From contig CANJNC010000039.1 of assembly GCA_947475685.1 (NCBI GenBank), positions 1 through 35,197 on the forward strand: DNA of 35,197 nt, written 5' to 3'. Position numbers and translations under genes: made by a program. Below are positions 20,610 to 28,878 of this stretch, one piece after another. The stretch is from Comamonadaceae bacterium. GTDB taxonomy: Bacteria; Pseudomonadota; Gammaproteobacteria; Burkholderiales; Burkholderiaceae_C. Each line of letters begins with the position of its first letter. Positions within the stretch are counted from its first letter, which is position 1. The notes under the pieces are model-generated. The model made no database searches and had not been told where the DNA came from. It saw only the letters and a list, made by a program, of their open reading frames with translations.

Positions 20610-21380
20610 ATGACCTGTGTTTTCTTTAAAACTGCGCGAGTGCTCATGCTTGCCTCTTTTACTTTTTTACTTGCGACACACGCCACGGCACAAATCCCCG
20701 CCTTAAATACGGGCTTGCTGCAATTTGGAGCCTACAAGTTCAACCCCTACGCGCAATTGGACTACCATCTCCAGGGTCAAACCCACGGGCTCAATTACAA
20801 CGCACAAGCGCAGATCACATGGAAGGCAACGGGCCAAACCTACAACGCCAAATTTGACATCAAATTGCCTCTTTTTTTAGGCACCCGATCGCAACTCTCA
20901 GAAGGGCAATTGAGTGCGCAAGGCATAAAGCCCTTGGTTTTTATAGACCGACACCGCAAATCTCAAACCGTCGTGATCGACCAAGAGGGCGGGCAAGTCC
21001 GCTTGGCAGAGGCCAGCAGCACCATCCCCCTTGAAAAGCTCCATCAAGATGCACTGAGTGTATTTTTTCAAATCTCTGGCCTCTTGGCCGGTCTTGCAGA
21101 GCCGTATCCATTTGCGACGACCTTGAAGTTACCCGTTCTCATGGCGCAGACCAATGAACACTGGACCTTTCGACTAGATTCTTTGGACCATTTAAAGCTG
21201 CCCCTCGGGGATGTTGCTGCCTTTAAAGTCCAGCGCTTGCCAAGAAGCCCAAGCGACAAACAAAAGCTCACCGTGTGGTTCAGTCCCAGTCTGGGATTTC
21301 TTCCCGTGCGGATCTTGATTGAAGAGGAGAATCGCGACCAGGTGGATCAGCGTTTGCTTGCCCTTCGTTCCTCTCCCTAA
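20610..21380 (+). CDS. Exported DUF3108-like protein
   Basis: A 256-aa protein with an N-terminal signal peptide (MTCVFFKTARVLMLASFTFLLATHATAQ) and a beta-rich mature part. The sequence fits the DUF3108 group, a periplasmic lipocalin-like family common next to phosphoribosyl genes in betaproteobacteria; that match is from memory. The mature protein has PLVFIDRHRKSQTVVID and VWFSPSLGFLPVRILIEE, typical of the family end. The start could be 20550 or 20610; the latter gives a proper signal peptide. The stop overlaps the stop of the convergent abrB gene (shared CTAA). Confidence 0.75.
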   Translation: MTCVFFKTARVLMLASFTFLLATHATAQIPALNTGLLQFGAYKFNPYAQLDYHLQGQTHGLNYNAQAQITWKATGQTYNAKFDIKLPLFLGTRSQLSEGQLSAQGIKPLVFIDRHRKSQTVVIDQEGGQVRLAEASSTIPLEKLHQDALSVFFQISGLLAGLAEPYPFATTLKLPVLMAQTNEHWTFRLDSLDHLKLPLGDVAAFKVQRLPRSPSDKQKLTVWFSPSLGFLPVRILIEEENRDQVDQRLLALRSSP

Positions 21381-22555
21381 ATCACCTCGGACGATCCTGT
21401 GACGGACTCTTCTTGGTAACAGAATTTGTACAAAGGCTCCACCAAAATCAAAACAGCAATCAAACGACACACCTGCAAGGTGGTCACCAGCGGCACACCC
21501 AAATGCAGCACTTTGGCCGTGATGGCCATCTCAGCAATGCCCCCTGGTGCGGTGCCCAACACCATGGTCAAGGTCTCAATGCCTGAAAGTTTAGAGATGC
21601 CCAGCGCAAATAAACAACATACGGCAATCAAACTCATGGTTCCGATGCTCACGCTCAACGCCCACTTTGGAGCGGATTTGATAAAGTCTCCTGAGAACTG
21701 AACCCCCAAACTCACGCCAATCAGCAGTTGTGAGACATTGACCATCCAAGTGGGTACCGCCGTTAGGGTGTGACCACTTAAAGACAAAGCCATGGATACG
21801 CCCAATCCGCCTAAAAACCACGGATTGGCGCGGCCCCAACGCTGTAAAAACCAGACCACGATCAGCGCCAAACCAAACATCAACATGAGGCCCAAGGGCA
21901 CAATGTCTTTGGCCACGGGTCCAAGCACTGGATTGCCCTGAAAACCCAGGGCCTTCAAACCAAAGGGTATGACAATGGCAATGAGCATCACCCGCAAACT
22001 GTGGGCTGCAGCGACCAAATCGGTTCGGCCGTTTTCTCTTTCAGCCAAATTGGTCATCTCGGAGGCACCCCCAATCGCGCCAGAGAAAAAACAAGCTGAG
22101 CGTGTCAAGCCTGGAATGTCTTGGCCATGCAAGCGATACAAGATGTTGCCAAATCCTGCTCCGACCAACAAAGCCCACAAAATGCTGACAAGGATCACCC
22201 ACCACAAAGAAATGATCAACTGACCAATTTCAGGGCTGAAATACAGACCCAGTGAGCATCCAATGACCAATTGCCCGATATTTCTAAAGGCTCGCCAGCT
22301 CTTGGTGCGAAAACCAAACATGGTTGCCAAAGCGACTGACATCAAAGGGCCCAGCATCCAAGGCAAAGGAGTCTTGAGCCAAAGGCACAATACGGTTGAC
22401 ATCATGGCCAACCCCAGGGTGCCCAAGGTCAGGCCCAGCTTGCTCCAAGGCCATTCTAAGAAATGTGAACGAAATAACAATTGAAACCAAATATAAGTAA
22501 GGGCGCCTTTGACTAGCTTAGGCTTAGGCTTAGGCTTAGGCTCAGGCTTAGGCAT
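21377..22555 (-). CDS. AbrB-family membrane protein (PF05145-type, putative ammonia monooxygenase/regulator)
   Basis: A 392-aa integral membrane protein with about ten hydrophobic segments in two similar halves, each with a Pro-Gly/Gly-Ala pattern (LPWMLGPLMSVALATMFGFR and PAGGIAEMAI-like GTAPGGIAEMAITAK). This is the AbrB family transporter-like protein, not the DNA-binding AbrB. The N-terminus MPKPEPKPKPKPK is made by the hexamer repeat at 22516-22551. No ribosome-binding site is visible before the ATG at 22555, so the real start could lie downstream. The function in cells is poorly known. Confidence 0.85.
   Translation of the reverse strand: MPKPEPKPKPKPKLVKGALTYIWFQLLFRSHFLEWPWSKLGLTLGTLGLAMMSTVLCLWLKTPLPWMLGPLMSVALATMFGFRTKSWRAFRNIGQLVIGCSLGLYFSPEIGQLIISLWWVILVSILWALLVGAGFGNILYRLHGQDIPGLTRSACFFSGAIGGASEMTNLAERENGRTDLVAAAHSLRVMLIAIVIPFGLKALGFQGNPVLGPVAKDIVPLGLMLMFGLALIVVWFLQRWGRANPWFLGGLGVSMALSLSGHTLTAVPTWMVNVSQLLIGVSLGVQFSGDFIKSAPKWALSVSIGTMSLIAVCCLFALGISKLSGIETLTMVLGTAPGGIAEMAITAKVLHLGVPLVTTLQVCRLIAVLILVEPLYKFCYQEESVTGSSEVI
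22516..22551 (-). repeat. Six tandem GCTTAG hexamers inside the AbrB-family gene start
   Basis: Six head-to-tail copies of the plus-strand unit GCTTAG, five perfect and one with T to C, fill codons 2-13 of the gene on the minus strand. They encode alternating Pro and Lys/Glu residues. The unit length is 6, so copy changes stay in frame and would lengthen or shorten the N-terminus by two residues. Confidence 0.9.
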
Positions 22556-23110
22556 TCAAAATCGAGGCCAGTTGATCCTTTCGAATCGAGCCTCAACGTT
22601 GAAAGCCATTGCAGATGTAAAAAAAGCTTCTTTTACCTCAAGCCCCATATTATCGCTTGCCTGCATCATCAATGCACAGGCCATGGTCTATTCATGAGTA
22701 CCACGCTCGACTACTTTATATCTCCCGTCCTCGGTTGGCACTCACGGACCACCCATAAGCGCAGACAAGCAAAAAAATTAGACCTGCTTTTTGTTTTTTA
22801 AGTCAAAAACCCAAAAGCAATGTTCAAAATACCTTTCCCCTCCCTCATAAATTCTCTGACCCATCTGTCTATTTAAGATTTTTAGATTATTCATCACCTA
22901 AAAACCAACAAAATATTTAGCAATCCGTTTTGAGCGATCTGACCTTGCCCCCGAAGATTGGTCTCCTTGACAGATGGGCCTACGAGAACTTGAACTTGGG
23001 CTTCATTCTTATGCGCTCATTGGGCTTTCTTCGCGATATATTTGGGCCCCAAGAAGAAAAAATTTACCCCTTGGCCTGCATAATTCGTCCACGAAACTTA
23101 CAATGCTTTT
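22556..23110. other. Gene-poor gap between abrB-like gene and purU
   Basis: About 555 bp without a convincing gene. It is A/T-rich from about 22790 to 22930 and contains the 35-codon frame listed separately. A 70-codon frame from TTG at 22930 has no recognisable similarity and no ribosome-binding site. The sequence TACAAT (23099-23104) could be a -10 for purU, but it is only 6 bases before the ATG and has no good -35. Confidence 0.5.
22694..22801 (+). pseudogene. Possible remnant of a HCCA-isomerase/DsbA-family gene
   Basis: A 35-codon frame opening MSTTLDYFISPVLGW. The first ten residues resemble the start of 2-hydroxychromene-2-carboxylate isomerases (typically a (T)LDYFxxPxSPW pattern). 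The remaining 20 residues are unrelated, Lys/Arg-rich, and run into a stop. This could be a truncated gene start or a chance resemblance; support is weak. Confidence 0.2.
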
Positions 23111-23953
23111 ATGAACGCATATATCCTAAACTTATCTTGTAAAGACAAACCCGGCATCGTTCATGGCGTCTCTGGCTTCTTGCTTGAGCGCGCAGGCAAT
23201 ATAGAAGAAGCCGCTCAATACAACGATCCCGACACTGGGCTCTTTTTTATGCGCGTGCAATTCACCTGTCCACAAAGTGTCCAAGCACTGAATACTGAGC
23301 TGCAGACTTTGGCACAACGTCTTGCACTTCAATGGGCCTTGCATGAAACGTCCAAAGTCATGCCCACCGTTTTGATGGTGTCTAAAGAGGGGCACTGTTT
23401 GAACGATCTGCTCTTTCGAACCCAAAGCGGCCTCTTGCCCATTGAGATCAAAGCCATCATCAGCAATCACCGAGACTTCTATCAATTGGCGGCCAGTTAC
23501 AACATTCCCTTTCATCACATCCCCGTGAGTGCCAGCACCAAAGAACAAGCCGAGGCCAAACAAATTGAAATCTTTGAGCAAGAGGGCGCTCAACTGGTGA
23601 TTTTGGCTCGCTACATGCAAATTCTCTCCAACTCCATGTGCCAACATCTAAGCGGGCGAGCGATCAACATACATCACAGCTTTTTGCCAAGCTTTAAGGG
23701 CGCCAAGCCCTATTACCAAGCCCATGACCGTGGGGTCAAATTGATCGGCGCAACGGCCCATTACGTCACGGCCGATCTTGATGAAGGCCCCATCATTGAG
23801 CAAGATGTGGCTCGGGTCGACCATTCTAAAACGGTGGACGATTTAACCACCATGGGCCGTGATACGGAAAGCCAAGTGTTGGCCAGAGCCGTGAAGTGGC
23901 ACAGCGAGCACCGCATCCTCATCAATGGCCATAAAACCGTGATCTTCAAGTAA
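23111..23953 (+). CDS. purU: Formyltetrahydrofolate deformylase
   Basis: PurU hydrolyses 10-formyl-THF to THF and formate, balancing one-carbon pools. The 280-aa protein has an N-terminal ACT-like domain (YILNLSCKDKPGIVHGVSGF, about 4-23), then the PurN-like transferase fold. The catalytic triad spacing is right: N186, H188 and D224 in INIHHSFLPSFKG and ADLDEGPIIEQDV. Length matches E. coli (280). No ribosome-binding site is evident, and the start is fixed only by family alignment. The gap to glcD is 54 nt. Confidence 0.96.
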   Translation: MNAYILNLSCKDKPGIVHGVSGFLLERAGNIEEAAQYNDPDTGLFFMRVQFTCPQSVQALNTELQTLAQRLALQWALHETSKVMPTVLMVSKEGHCLNDLLFRTQSGLLPIEIKAIISNHRDFYQLAASYNIPFHHIPVSASTKEQAEAKQIEIFEQEGAQLVILARYMQILSNSMCQHLSGRAINIHHSFLPSFKGAKPYYQAHDRGVKLIGATAHYVTADLDEGPIIEQDVARVDHSKTVDDLTTMGRDTESQVLARAVKWHSEHRILINGHKTVIFK

Positions 23954-24007
23954 TTCTGTGTTTACAATGAATTCGTCCTTGCTTCTAAGTTCCTTTGGAG
24001 ACACCCC

Positions 24008-25513
24008 ATGATTGGATTGCAAGATGCCCTGTCAAACAACGACCACCAGGCCAAAACACTTCGCCAGCGTCACATCGTGGACACCTTGTCTGCCCTGGTG
24101 CCCAAGCATGCTTTGCTCTTCACGCCTGAAGACACCACGCCCTACGAGTGTGATGGCTTGACCGCCTACCGACAAAGGCCCGTGTGCGTGGTTTTGCCTG
24201 AAACCGAAGCACAAGTTCAAGCCGTGTTGGCCTCGTGCAATCAAAACGGATTTCCGGTGGTGGCTAGGGGCGCGGGCACGGGATTGTCGGGAGGCGCCAT
24301 GCCGTACCATGATGGGGTGGTGCTGTCCCTTGCCAAATTCAACAAAATCATCCACATTGACCCCCTTGCGAAAACGGCCGATGTGCAATGCGGCGTGAGA
24401 AATCTGGCCATCAGTGAGGCGGCGTCCCAGTATGGCCTTTATTACGCACCTGACCCGTCTAGTCAAATTGCCTGCACCATCGGGGGCAATGTCGCCGAGA
24501 ACTCTGGTGGCGTGCATTGCCTCAAATATGGCTTGACCGCTCACAATGTTTTGAAAGTTCGAGGCTTCACCATTTCGGGTCAAGCGGTCACCTTCGGAAG
24601 CGACGCCTTGGATGCGCCGGGGCTTGATTTGTTGCCCTTGATCATCGGCTCTGAAGGCATGCTGGCTGTCACCCTGGAAGTGACTGTGCGCTTGATCCCA
24701 AAGCCTCAAGAAGCCAAATGCATCATGGCGAGTTTTTCTCAAATCCGCGCAGCAGGTGAAGCCGTGGCCCAATTGATTGGCTCTGGCATCATCCCTGCAG
24801 GTCTTGAAATGATGGATCAACCCATGACCGCTGCGGTGGAGGATTTCGCCCACGCAGGATACGATTTGAGTGCAGCGGCGATTTTGCTCTGCGAAAGCGA
24901 TGGAACGCCTGAAGAGGTTCAAGAAGAAATTGAACGCATGAGCAGTGTCCTCCTGTCTTGCGGCGCAACAAGCATTGCCGTGAGTCAAAGCGAAGAAGAA
25001 CGCCTTCGCTTTTGGAGTGGCAGAAAAAATGCCTTCCCCGCTTCAGGGCGCATTTCACCTGACTACATGTGCATGGACTCCACCATTCCGCGCAAGCGTT
25101 TGGCCGATATTTTGGATGCCATCAAAGCGATGGAGAGCACCTATGGGCTGAGGTGTGTGAATGTCTTTCACGCTGGCGACGGCAATCTTCATCCCCTGAT
25201 CTTGTTTGACGCGAACCAAGCCGACGAACTTAAGCGAGCCGAGGCCTTTGGGGCTGATATTTTAGAGACCAGTGTTGCCATGGGTGGCACCATCACCGGC
25301 GAGCACGGTGTGGGCATCGAAAAACTCTCGAGCATGTGTGTTCAATTCACCGCTCAAGAACTGCAACAAATGCTGGAGATCAAAAAAGCCTTTGATCCCC
25401 AAACACTTCTGAACCCCGCCAAAGTCATTCCCACGCTTCAGCGCTGCGCAGAAGGCGGCAAGATGGTCGTCAGGCAAGGCCAATTGCCCTTTGCCCACAT
25501 CGAACGTTTTTAA
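24008..25513 (+). CDS. glcD: Glycolate oxidase subunit GlcD (FAD-binding)
   Basis: GlcD is the flavin subunit that oxidises glycolate to glyoxylate. The 501-aa protein aligns nearly end to end with E. coli GlcD (499 aa). The FAD-binding stretch GAGTGLSGGAMP (about 94-105), SSQIACTIGGNVAENSGGVHCLKYGLT (split) and the C-terminal VFHAGDGNLHPLILFD and GGTITGEHGVGIEKL are clear. GGAG lies 8 nt before the ATG. GlcE and GlcF, normally next in the operon, are not here; the gene instead meets the convergent yggS. It could still be a related D-2-hydroxyacid dehydrogenase. Confidence 0.92.
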   Translation: MIGLQDALSNNDHQAKTLRQRHIVDTLSALVPKHALLFTPEDTTPYECDGLTAYRQRPVCVVLPETEAQVQAVLASCNQNGFPVVARGAGTGLSGGAMPYHDGVVLSLAKFNKIIHIDPLAKTADVQCGVRNLAISEAASQYGLYYAPDPSSQIACTIGGNVAENSGGVHCLKYGLTAHNVLKVRGFTISGQAVTFGSDALDAPGLDLLPLIIGSEGMLAVTLEVTVRLIPKPQEAKCIMASFSQIRAAGEAVAQLIGSGIIPAGLEMMDQPMTAAVEDFAHAGYDLSAAAILLCESDGTPEEVQEEIERMSSVLLSCGATSIAVSQSEEERLRFWSGRKNAFPASGRISPDYMCMDSTIPRKRLADILDAIKAMESTYGLRCVNVFHAGDGNLHPLILFDANQADELKRAEAFGADILETSVAMGGTITGEHGVGIEKLSSMCVQFTAQELQQMLEIKKAFDPQTLLNPAKVIPTLQRCAEGGKMVVRQGQLPFAHIERF

Positions 25514-26301
25514 TCTTGCGTGGGTTCAGTACGCCCCCCAAAAATAGCCGTCCCCACGCGCACAAGCGTTGAGCCAGAAAGAATAGCGGCCTCCAAATCT
25601 TGCGTCATCCCCATGGACAAGGTGTCAATTTGCACCTCGCCCAACTCCTTTTGAAGAGAGGCAAAAACGGCTTGCCCTCTTTGGTGCATGGCCAACTGCG
25701 CATCAAACTCGGAGCTAAAGTCTGGCAGGGTCATCACTCCTCTGAGCCTCAAGCGACCCAAGCCCATGATCTCTTTGGCCAAGGGCAGAACCTCTTGAAG
25801 TTGCACGCCCGCCTTGGTTGGGCCCTCATCCACGTTGACTTGAATCAACACATTCAAGGGTGGCAAATGCGCTGGGCGTTGTTCATTCAAGCGCTGCGCA
25901 TGCTTGAGCTGCTCGAGGGTGTGCACCCAGTCAAAACACTGTGCCACCCACTTCGTTTTATTGCTTTGAAGTGGCCCAATGCAATGCCATTGGGCGTCTT
26001 TCATAGGAGAGAAGCTCTTGGCACTTTCTATTTTCTCAACCGCCTCTTGAATGTAGTTTTCACCAAAACACCGTTGTCCCTGCTCCTTCAAGGTGACGAT
26101 GTCTTGCAAGGAAAAGGTCTTAGACACCGCTAGCAATTCAATGCCCTGTGGTTCGCGAGCGGCTTTTAGAGCGGCTTGCGCGACTCGCGCCTTCACCGCT
26201 TGCCAGCGTTGGATCAAAACTGCTGCATTGGGGATGGCACCCTTTGGGGCCACAGATGGGGTTGGAGTGTCAAAGGAGGGACTGGAAGGCGTGCTTTTCA
26301 T
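25510..26301 (-). CDS. yggS: PLP-homeostasis protein, YggS family
   Basis: YggS-like proteins bind pyridoxal phosphate and keep its level steady without known catalysis. The 263-aa protein has LLAVSKTFSLQDI (PLP lysine K61), FGENYIQEAVEKI, WHCIGPLQSNKTKW, and the phosphate-binding end LSMGMTQDLEAAI and RVGTAIFGGR. The first about 28 residues (Ser/Thr/Pro-rich) are extra compared with relatives. GAGGG stands just before the ATG at 26301, but a good promoter -10 is 8 bases from it. The stop overlaps that of glcD in TTAA. Confidence 0.93.
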   Translation of the reverse strand: MKSTPSSPSFDTPTPSVAPKGAIPNAAVLIQRWQAVKARVAQAALKAAREPQGIELLAVSKTFSLQDIVTLKEQGQRCFGENYIQEAVEKIESAKSFSPMKDAQWHCIGPLQSNKTKWVAQCFDWVHTLEQLKHAQRLNEQRPAHLPPLNVLIQVNVDEGPTKAGVQLQEVLPLAKEIMGLGRLRLRGVMTLPDFSSEFDAQLAMHQRGQAVFASLQKELGEVQIDTLSMGMTQDLEAAILSGSTLVRVGTAIFGGRTEPTQD

Positions 26302-26309
26302 GGTCCCTC

Positions 26310-26338
26310 AATATAACGCCATCTTCGCTTTTGATCAA
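26310..26338 (-). promoter_or_regulatory. Strong promoter-like pair immediately before yggS
   Basis: TTGATC (26338-26333), a 17-bp spacer and TATATT (26315-26310, 5 of 6), reading toward yggS. The -10 ends 8 bases before the annotated ATG, so transcription would start at or next to that codon. Either the message is nearly leaderless or translation begins farther in. Confidence 0.5.
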
Positions 26339-26443
26339 ATCGCCAATTCCCGCTTTGAGGAACGGGCTCCCAAGAAGTTTGTTTTTAAGGCAAAATCTAA
26401 CCCAAGCATTACCAAATCTTTTACTTCTTTACATGGCCCTCAT

Positions 26444-27358
26444 ATGTCTAGCATTCAAACCAAAACTTACGATTCCACACCCTCGAAAAAGCTTGCCTTT
26501 ATTGGCTTGGGTGTCATGGGCTACCCCATGGCGGGTCATTTGTTGGCAAGCGGCCACCAAGTGACGGTCTTTAACCGAACCCAAACCAAGGCCACTCAGT
26601 GGATGCAAGAATTTGGCGCCAATCCAAAAGCGGTCTCAGCTCCAACGCCCAAACAAGCTTCTTTAGGGGCAGATATCGTTTTTTCTTGCGTGGGCAATGA
26701 CGAAGACCTCAAGGCCGTGATCTTGGGTGAAGAGGGTGCATTGGCTGGGATGCATTCAGGCGCAGTTCTCGTGGATCACACCACCGCCTCAGCTCAAATT
26801 GCTCGTGAGCTGTTTTTGGTGTGTGAGCGTCAACAACTTGCCTTCATCGATGCCCCCGTCTCTGGCGGGCAAGCCGGCGCACAAAATGGACAACTCACCG
26901 TCATGTGTGGTGGCAAGGAGGCCGATTTCATGCTCGTCAAACCCATTGCGCTGGCCTACTCCAAGGCCTTCACGCTGATGGGTGCGAGTGGCTCGGGACA
27001 ACTGACCAAAATGGTCAATCAAATCTGTATCGCCGGCTTGCTCCAAGCTTTAAGCGAAGCCGTCTCCTTTGGGATGAAAGCTGGGCTTGAGATGAACACC
27101 GTCCTTGAAGTCATTGGCAAAGGTGCGGCTCAAAGTTGGCAATTGGACAATCGCGGCAAAACCATGGCCCAAGACAAATTTGATTTTGGTTTTGCCGTGG
27201 ACTGGATGAGAAAAGATTTAGGGATTGTTTTGCAAGAAGCCCATCGCAATGGAGCGCGCTTGCCCGTCACCGCGCTAGTGGATCAGTTTTACGCCGATGT
27301 TCAACAAATGGGGGGGCAGCGATTAGACACCTCTAGCCTCATCAAGCGTCTTCAATAA
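26444..27358 (+). CDS. NAD(P)-dependent beta-hydroxyacid dehydrogenase (HIBADH/GarR family)
   Basis: A 304-aa reductase of the 3-hydroxyisobutyrate/tartronate semialdehyde family. The Rossmann motif is GLGVMGYPMA (21-30), DAPVSGGQAGAQNGQL (137-152) is the substrate-binding signature, and K189 in GQLTKMVNQ is the catalytic lysine. I start at the ATG at 26444; the longer frame from 26093 runs through yggS on the other strand and is not real. Tartronate semialdehyde reductase would link it to glycolate metabolism and GlcD nearby, but this is inference and 3-hydroxyisobutyrate dehydrogenase is possible. Confidence 0.9.
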   Translation: MSSIQTKTYDSTPSKKLAFIGLGVMGYPMAGHLLASGHQVTVFNRTQTKATQWMQEFGANPKAVSAPTPKQASLGADIVFSCVGNDEDLKAVILGEEGALAGMHSGAVLVDHTTASAQIARELFLVCERQQLAFIDAPVSGGQAGAQNGQLTVMCGGKEADFMLVKPIALAYSKAFTLMGASGSGQLTKMVNQICIAGLLQALSEAVSFGMKAGLEMNTVLEVIGKGAAQSWQLDNRGKTMAQDKFDFGFAVDWMRKDLGIVLQEAHRNGARLPVTALVDQFYADVQQMGGQRLDTSSLIKRLQ

Positions 27359-27365
27359 GCACCCG

Positions 27366-27406
27366 AGCACCCTTACCTTTAGAGGCCAAGGGTGCTTGGT
27401 CTTTCT
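27366..27406 (+). terminator. Intrinsic terminator after the dehydrogenase gene
   Basis: AGCACCCTT (27366-27374) pairs perfectly with AAGGGTGCT (27388-27396) around a 13-nt loop, followed by TGGTCTTTCTT. It sits in the 47-bp gap between convergent genes. Confidence 0.6.
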
Positions 27407-28050
27407 TATCTTGAATTGGCCGCGGGTGCCTTGCCCGGAGAAGGCAGCAAGGCTTTGAGCTCGTTTTCAGTAATGATTTCAAAAACTTTGACCACCTTTT
27501 GAACCCCGGACACATTTCTGGCGACCTCAACGGCGCGATCGGCCTCCCTTTGCGTCACACGGCCCATCAAATAGATGACGCCACGGTCTGCATGCACTTT
27601 AAAAGCACTGGCGAAGATATCTTTGCTGTCCACCAAACTGGCTTTGACCTTGCTTTGAATCAACAGGTCTTGAGATCTCTCTGAGAAGCTTGAAAAGTTA
27701 GCCACTTGTACTTCGTTGAGAACCGTTCTGACATTGTCAATTTGAGAGACAATTTCTGAAACATACTTGACGTCGCGCTCATTCAAAGCCTCTCCGGTGA
27801 TCAAAACTTGCCGGTTGTAACTGGCCAAGCTGATGTGAACCTTTCCGCTGAGTGCTTCCCGGATCCTCAAGATTCCTTTGATCTCTATGCTCTCATCTTC
27901 AAGCTGTGCGCCTGAAGTTCTGCGATCTGTGACCACCATGGTGCCGCCGACAAACCCACCCACCACCATGGGTGCACACGCTTGTAGAGCCAGCGTGGAG
28001 CATAAAACCAGGAGCGTGCTGAAAAATTGAAATTTGATTTGTTTGCTCAT
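27406..28050 (-). CDS. dolP: BON-domain outer-membrane lipoprotein, DolP-like
   Basis: DolP (YraP) is a lipoprotein that binds phospholipid at division sites and supports outer-membrane integrity in E. coli. The 214-aa protein has a lipobox LALQAC with C25. Two BON domains follow: [29 protein letters not shown] (split) and [17 protein letters not shown] then [17 protein letters not shown]. Its ATG overlaps the diaA stop in ATGA, so the two are cotranslated. The diaA-dolP pair beside rsmI matches the E. coli order (rsmI-lpoA-yraN-diaA-dolP) with genes missing between. Confidence 0.88.
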   Translation of the reverse strand: MSKQIKFQFFSTLLVLCSTLALQACAPMVVGGFVGGTMVVTDRRTSGAQLEDESIEIKGILRIREALSGKVHISLASYNRQVLITGEALNERDVKYVSEIVSQIDNVRTVLNEVQVANFSSFSERSQDLLIQSKVKASLVDSKDIFASAFKVHADRGVIYLMGRVTQREADRAVEVARNVSGVQKVVKVFEIITENELKALLPSPGKAPAANSR

Positions 28051-28649
28051 ACTTGATTACCTTCTTGGTCTCCCAATAGTTGTGTATCCACACCGTCACA
28101 TAAACAATGCAGGACCAATAAATGGACCTCTTGAATTCTTGCCGTTCTGTCATGGGGCACACAAATGTGCACATCCGTCTCTCTCAAACTGGCGCCCATC
28201 TTGCCTCCGCCCTTGCCCGACAAAGCCACCACGGTCATCTCTCTTTGGTGTGCTGCCTCAATGGATTTCAAAATATTTTTGGAGTTCCCGCTGGTGGAAA
28301 TTGCCAATAAAACATCCCCGCTTTGACCCAGGGCTCTGACTTGCTTGGAAAATATTTGATCAAAATCATAATCGTTTGCGATCGCCGTCAAAATGGAACT
28401 GTCGGTGGTGAGCGCAATGGCGCCGAGCTCTGGCCTTTCTCGCTCAAAGCGGCCCACAAATTCCGCCGCAAAGTGCTGTGCATCAGCCGCAGAGCCGCCA
28501 TTGCCACACACCAAAACCTTGCCCCCACTGGTAACGCAAGCAAGAATGGCCTGAATGGCACTGGCAATCGGTTTGGACAAGACCTGCGCGGCTTGGTACT
28601 TCAAGTCTGCGCTGTCTATGAATTGTTGCTCTATGCGTTGCTCTAACAT
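28047..28649 (-). CDS. diaA: SIS-domain phosphosugar-binding protein, DiaA/GmhA-like
   Basis: DiaA binds DnaA and helps replication start in E. coli; the related GmhA isomerises sedoheptulose 7-phosphate. The 200-aa protein has the SIS core [23 protein letters not shown] (split across 46-67) and [13 protein letters not shown] (114-126). It ends with the family region [25 protein letters not shown]. The ATG at 28649 gives [10 protein letters not shown], the family start; the longer frame to 28700 is unsupported. DolP and rsmI neighbours favour DiaA over GmhA, though E and H residues of GmhA cannot be excluded. Confidence 0.88.
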   Translation of the reverse strand: MLEQRIEQQFIDSADLKYQAAQVLSKPIASAIQAILACVTSGGKVLVCGNGGSAADAQHFAAEFVGRFERERPELGAIALTTDSSILTAIANDYDFDQIFSKQVRALGQSGDVLLAISTSGNSKNILKSIEAAHQREMTVVALSGKGGGKMGASLRETDVHICVPHDRTARIQEVHLLVLHCLCDGVDTQLLGDQEGNQV

Positions 28650-28768
28650 CGGGTGTGGTTTTTTTAAGTCGAAGGTTGAGGTGGTGAAATAAATGAACAA
28701 GCGATGCGCTCAAGCGCCCAACTTCAAAGTTTTCAGCCCTTTTTGTTTTAAAGTGTGCCTATTCATTG

Positions 28769-28798
28769 ATTTGACTTCACCACTCAAATGCTTGTCAA
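28769..28798 (-). promoter_or_regulatory. Promoter of diaA-dolP
   Basis: TTGACA (28798-28793, perfect), an 18-bp spacer and TCAAAT (28774-28769, 4 of 6), reading toward diaA with a leader of about 110 nt. The opposite strand has only a weak candidate (TTCCGC-N17-TATCAT) for rsmI. Confidence 0.5.
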
Positions 28799-28878
28799 AA
28801 ATTCCGCAACAAGGTTCTTTTGAGTATCATACCTGAGCACACCCCTTTCACAAGCCCCCAATCACCCTTATTCTACCC

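Noticed and set aside
22516..22551. TTAGGC-type repeat as a telomere-like or CRISPR-like element
   Set aside because: Only six hexamers without spacers, inside a coding frame; a simple microsatellite explains it.
22930..23142. 70-aa frame starting at TTG just before purU
   Set aside because: No ribosome-binding site, no similarity I can see, and it overlaps the purU start; likely chance.
24032..24988. Long minus-strand frame inside glcD (318 aa)
   Set aside because: Antisense shadow of glcD, with composition typical of reversed codons and no family features.
26093..26443. N-terminal extension of the dehydrogenase frame
   Set aside because: It runs through yggS on the opposite strand; the conserved protein begins at the ATG at 26444.
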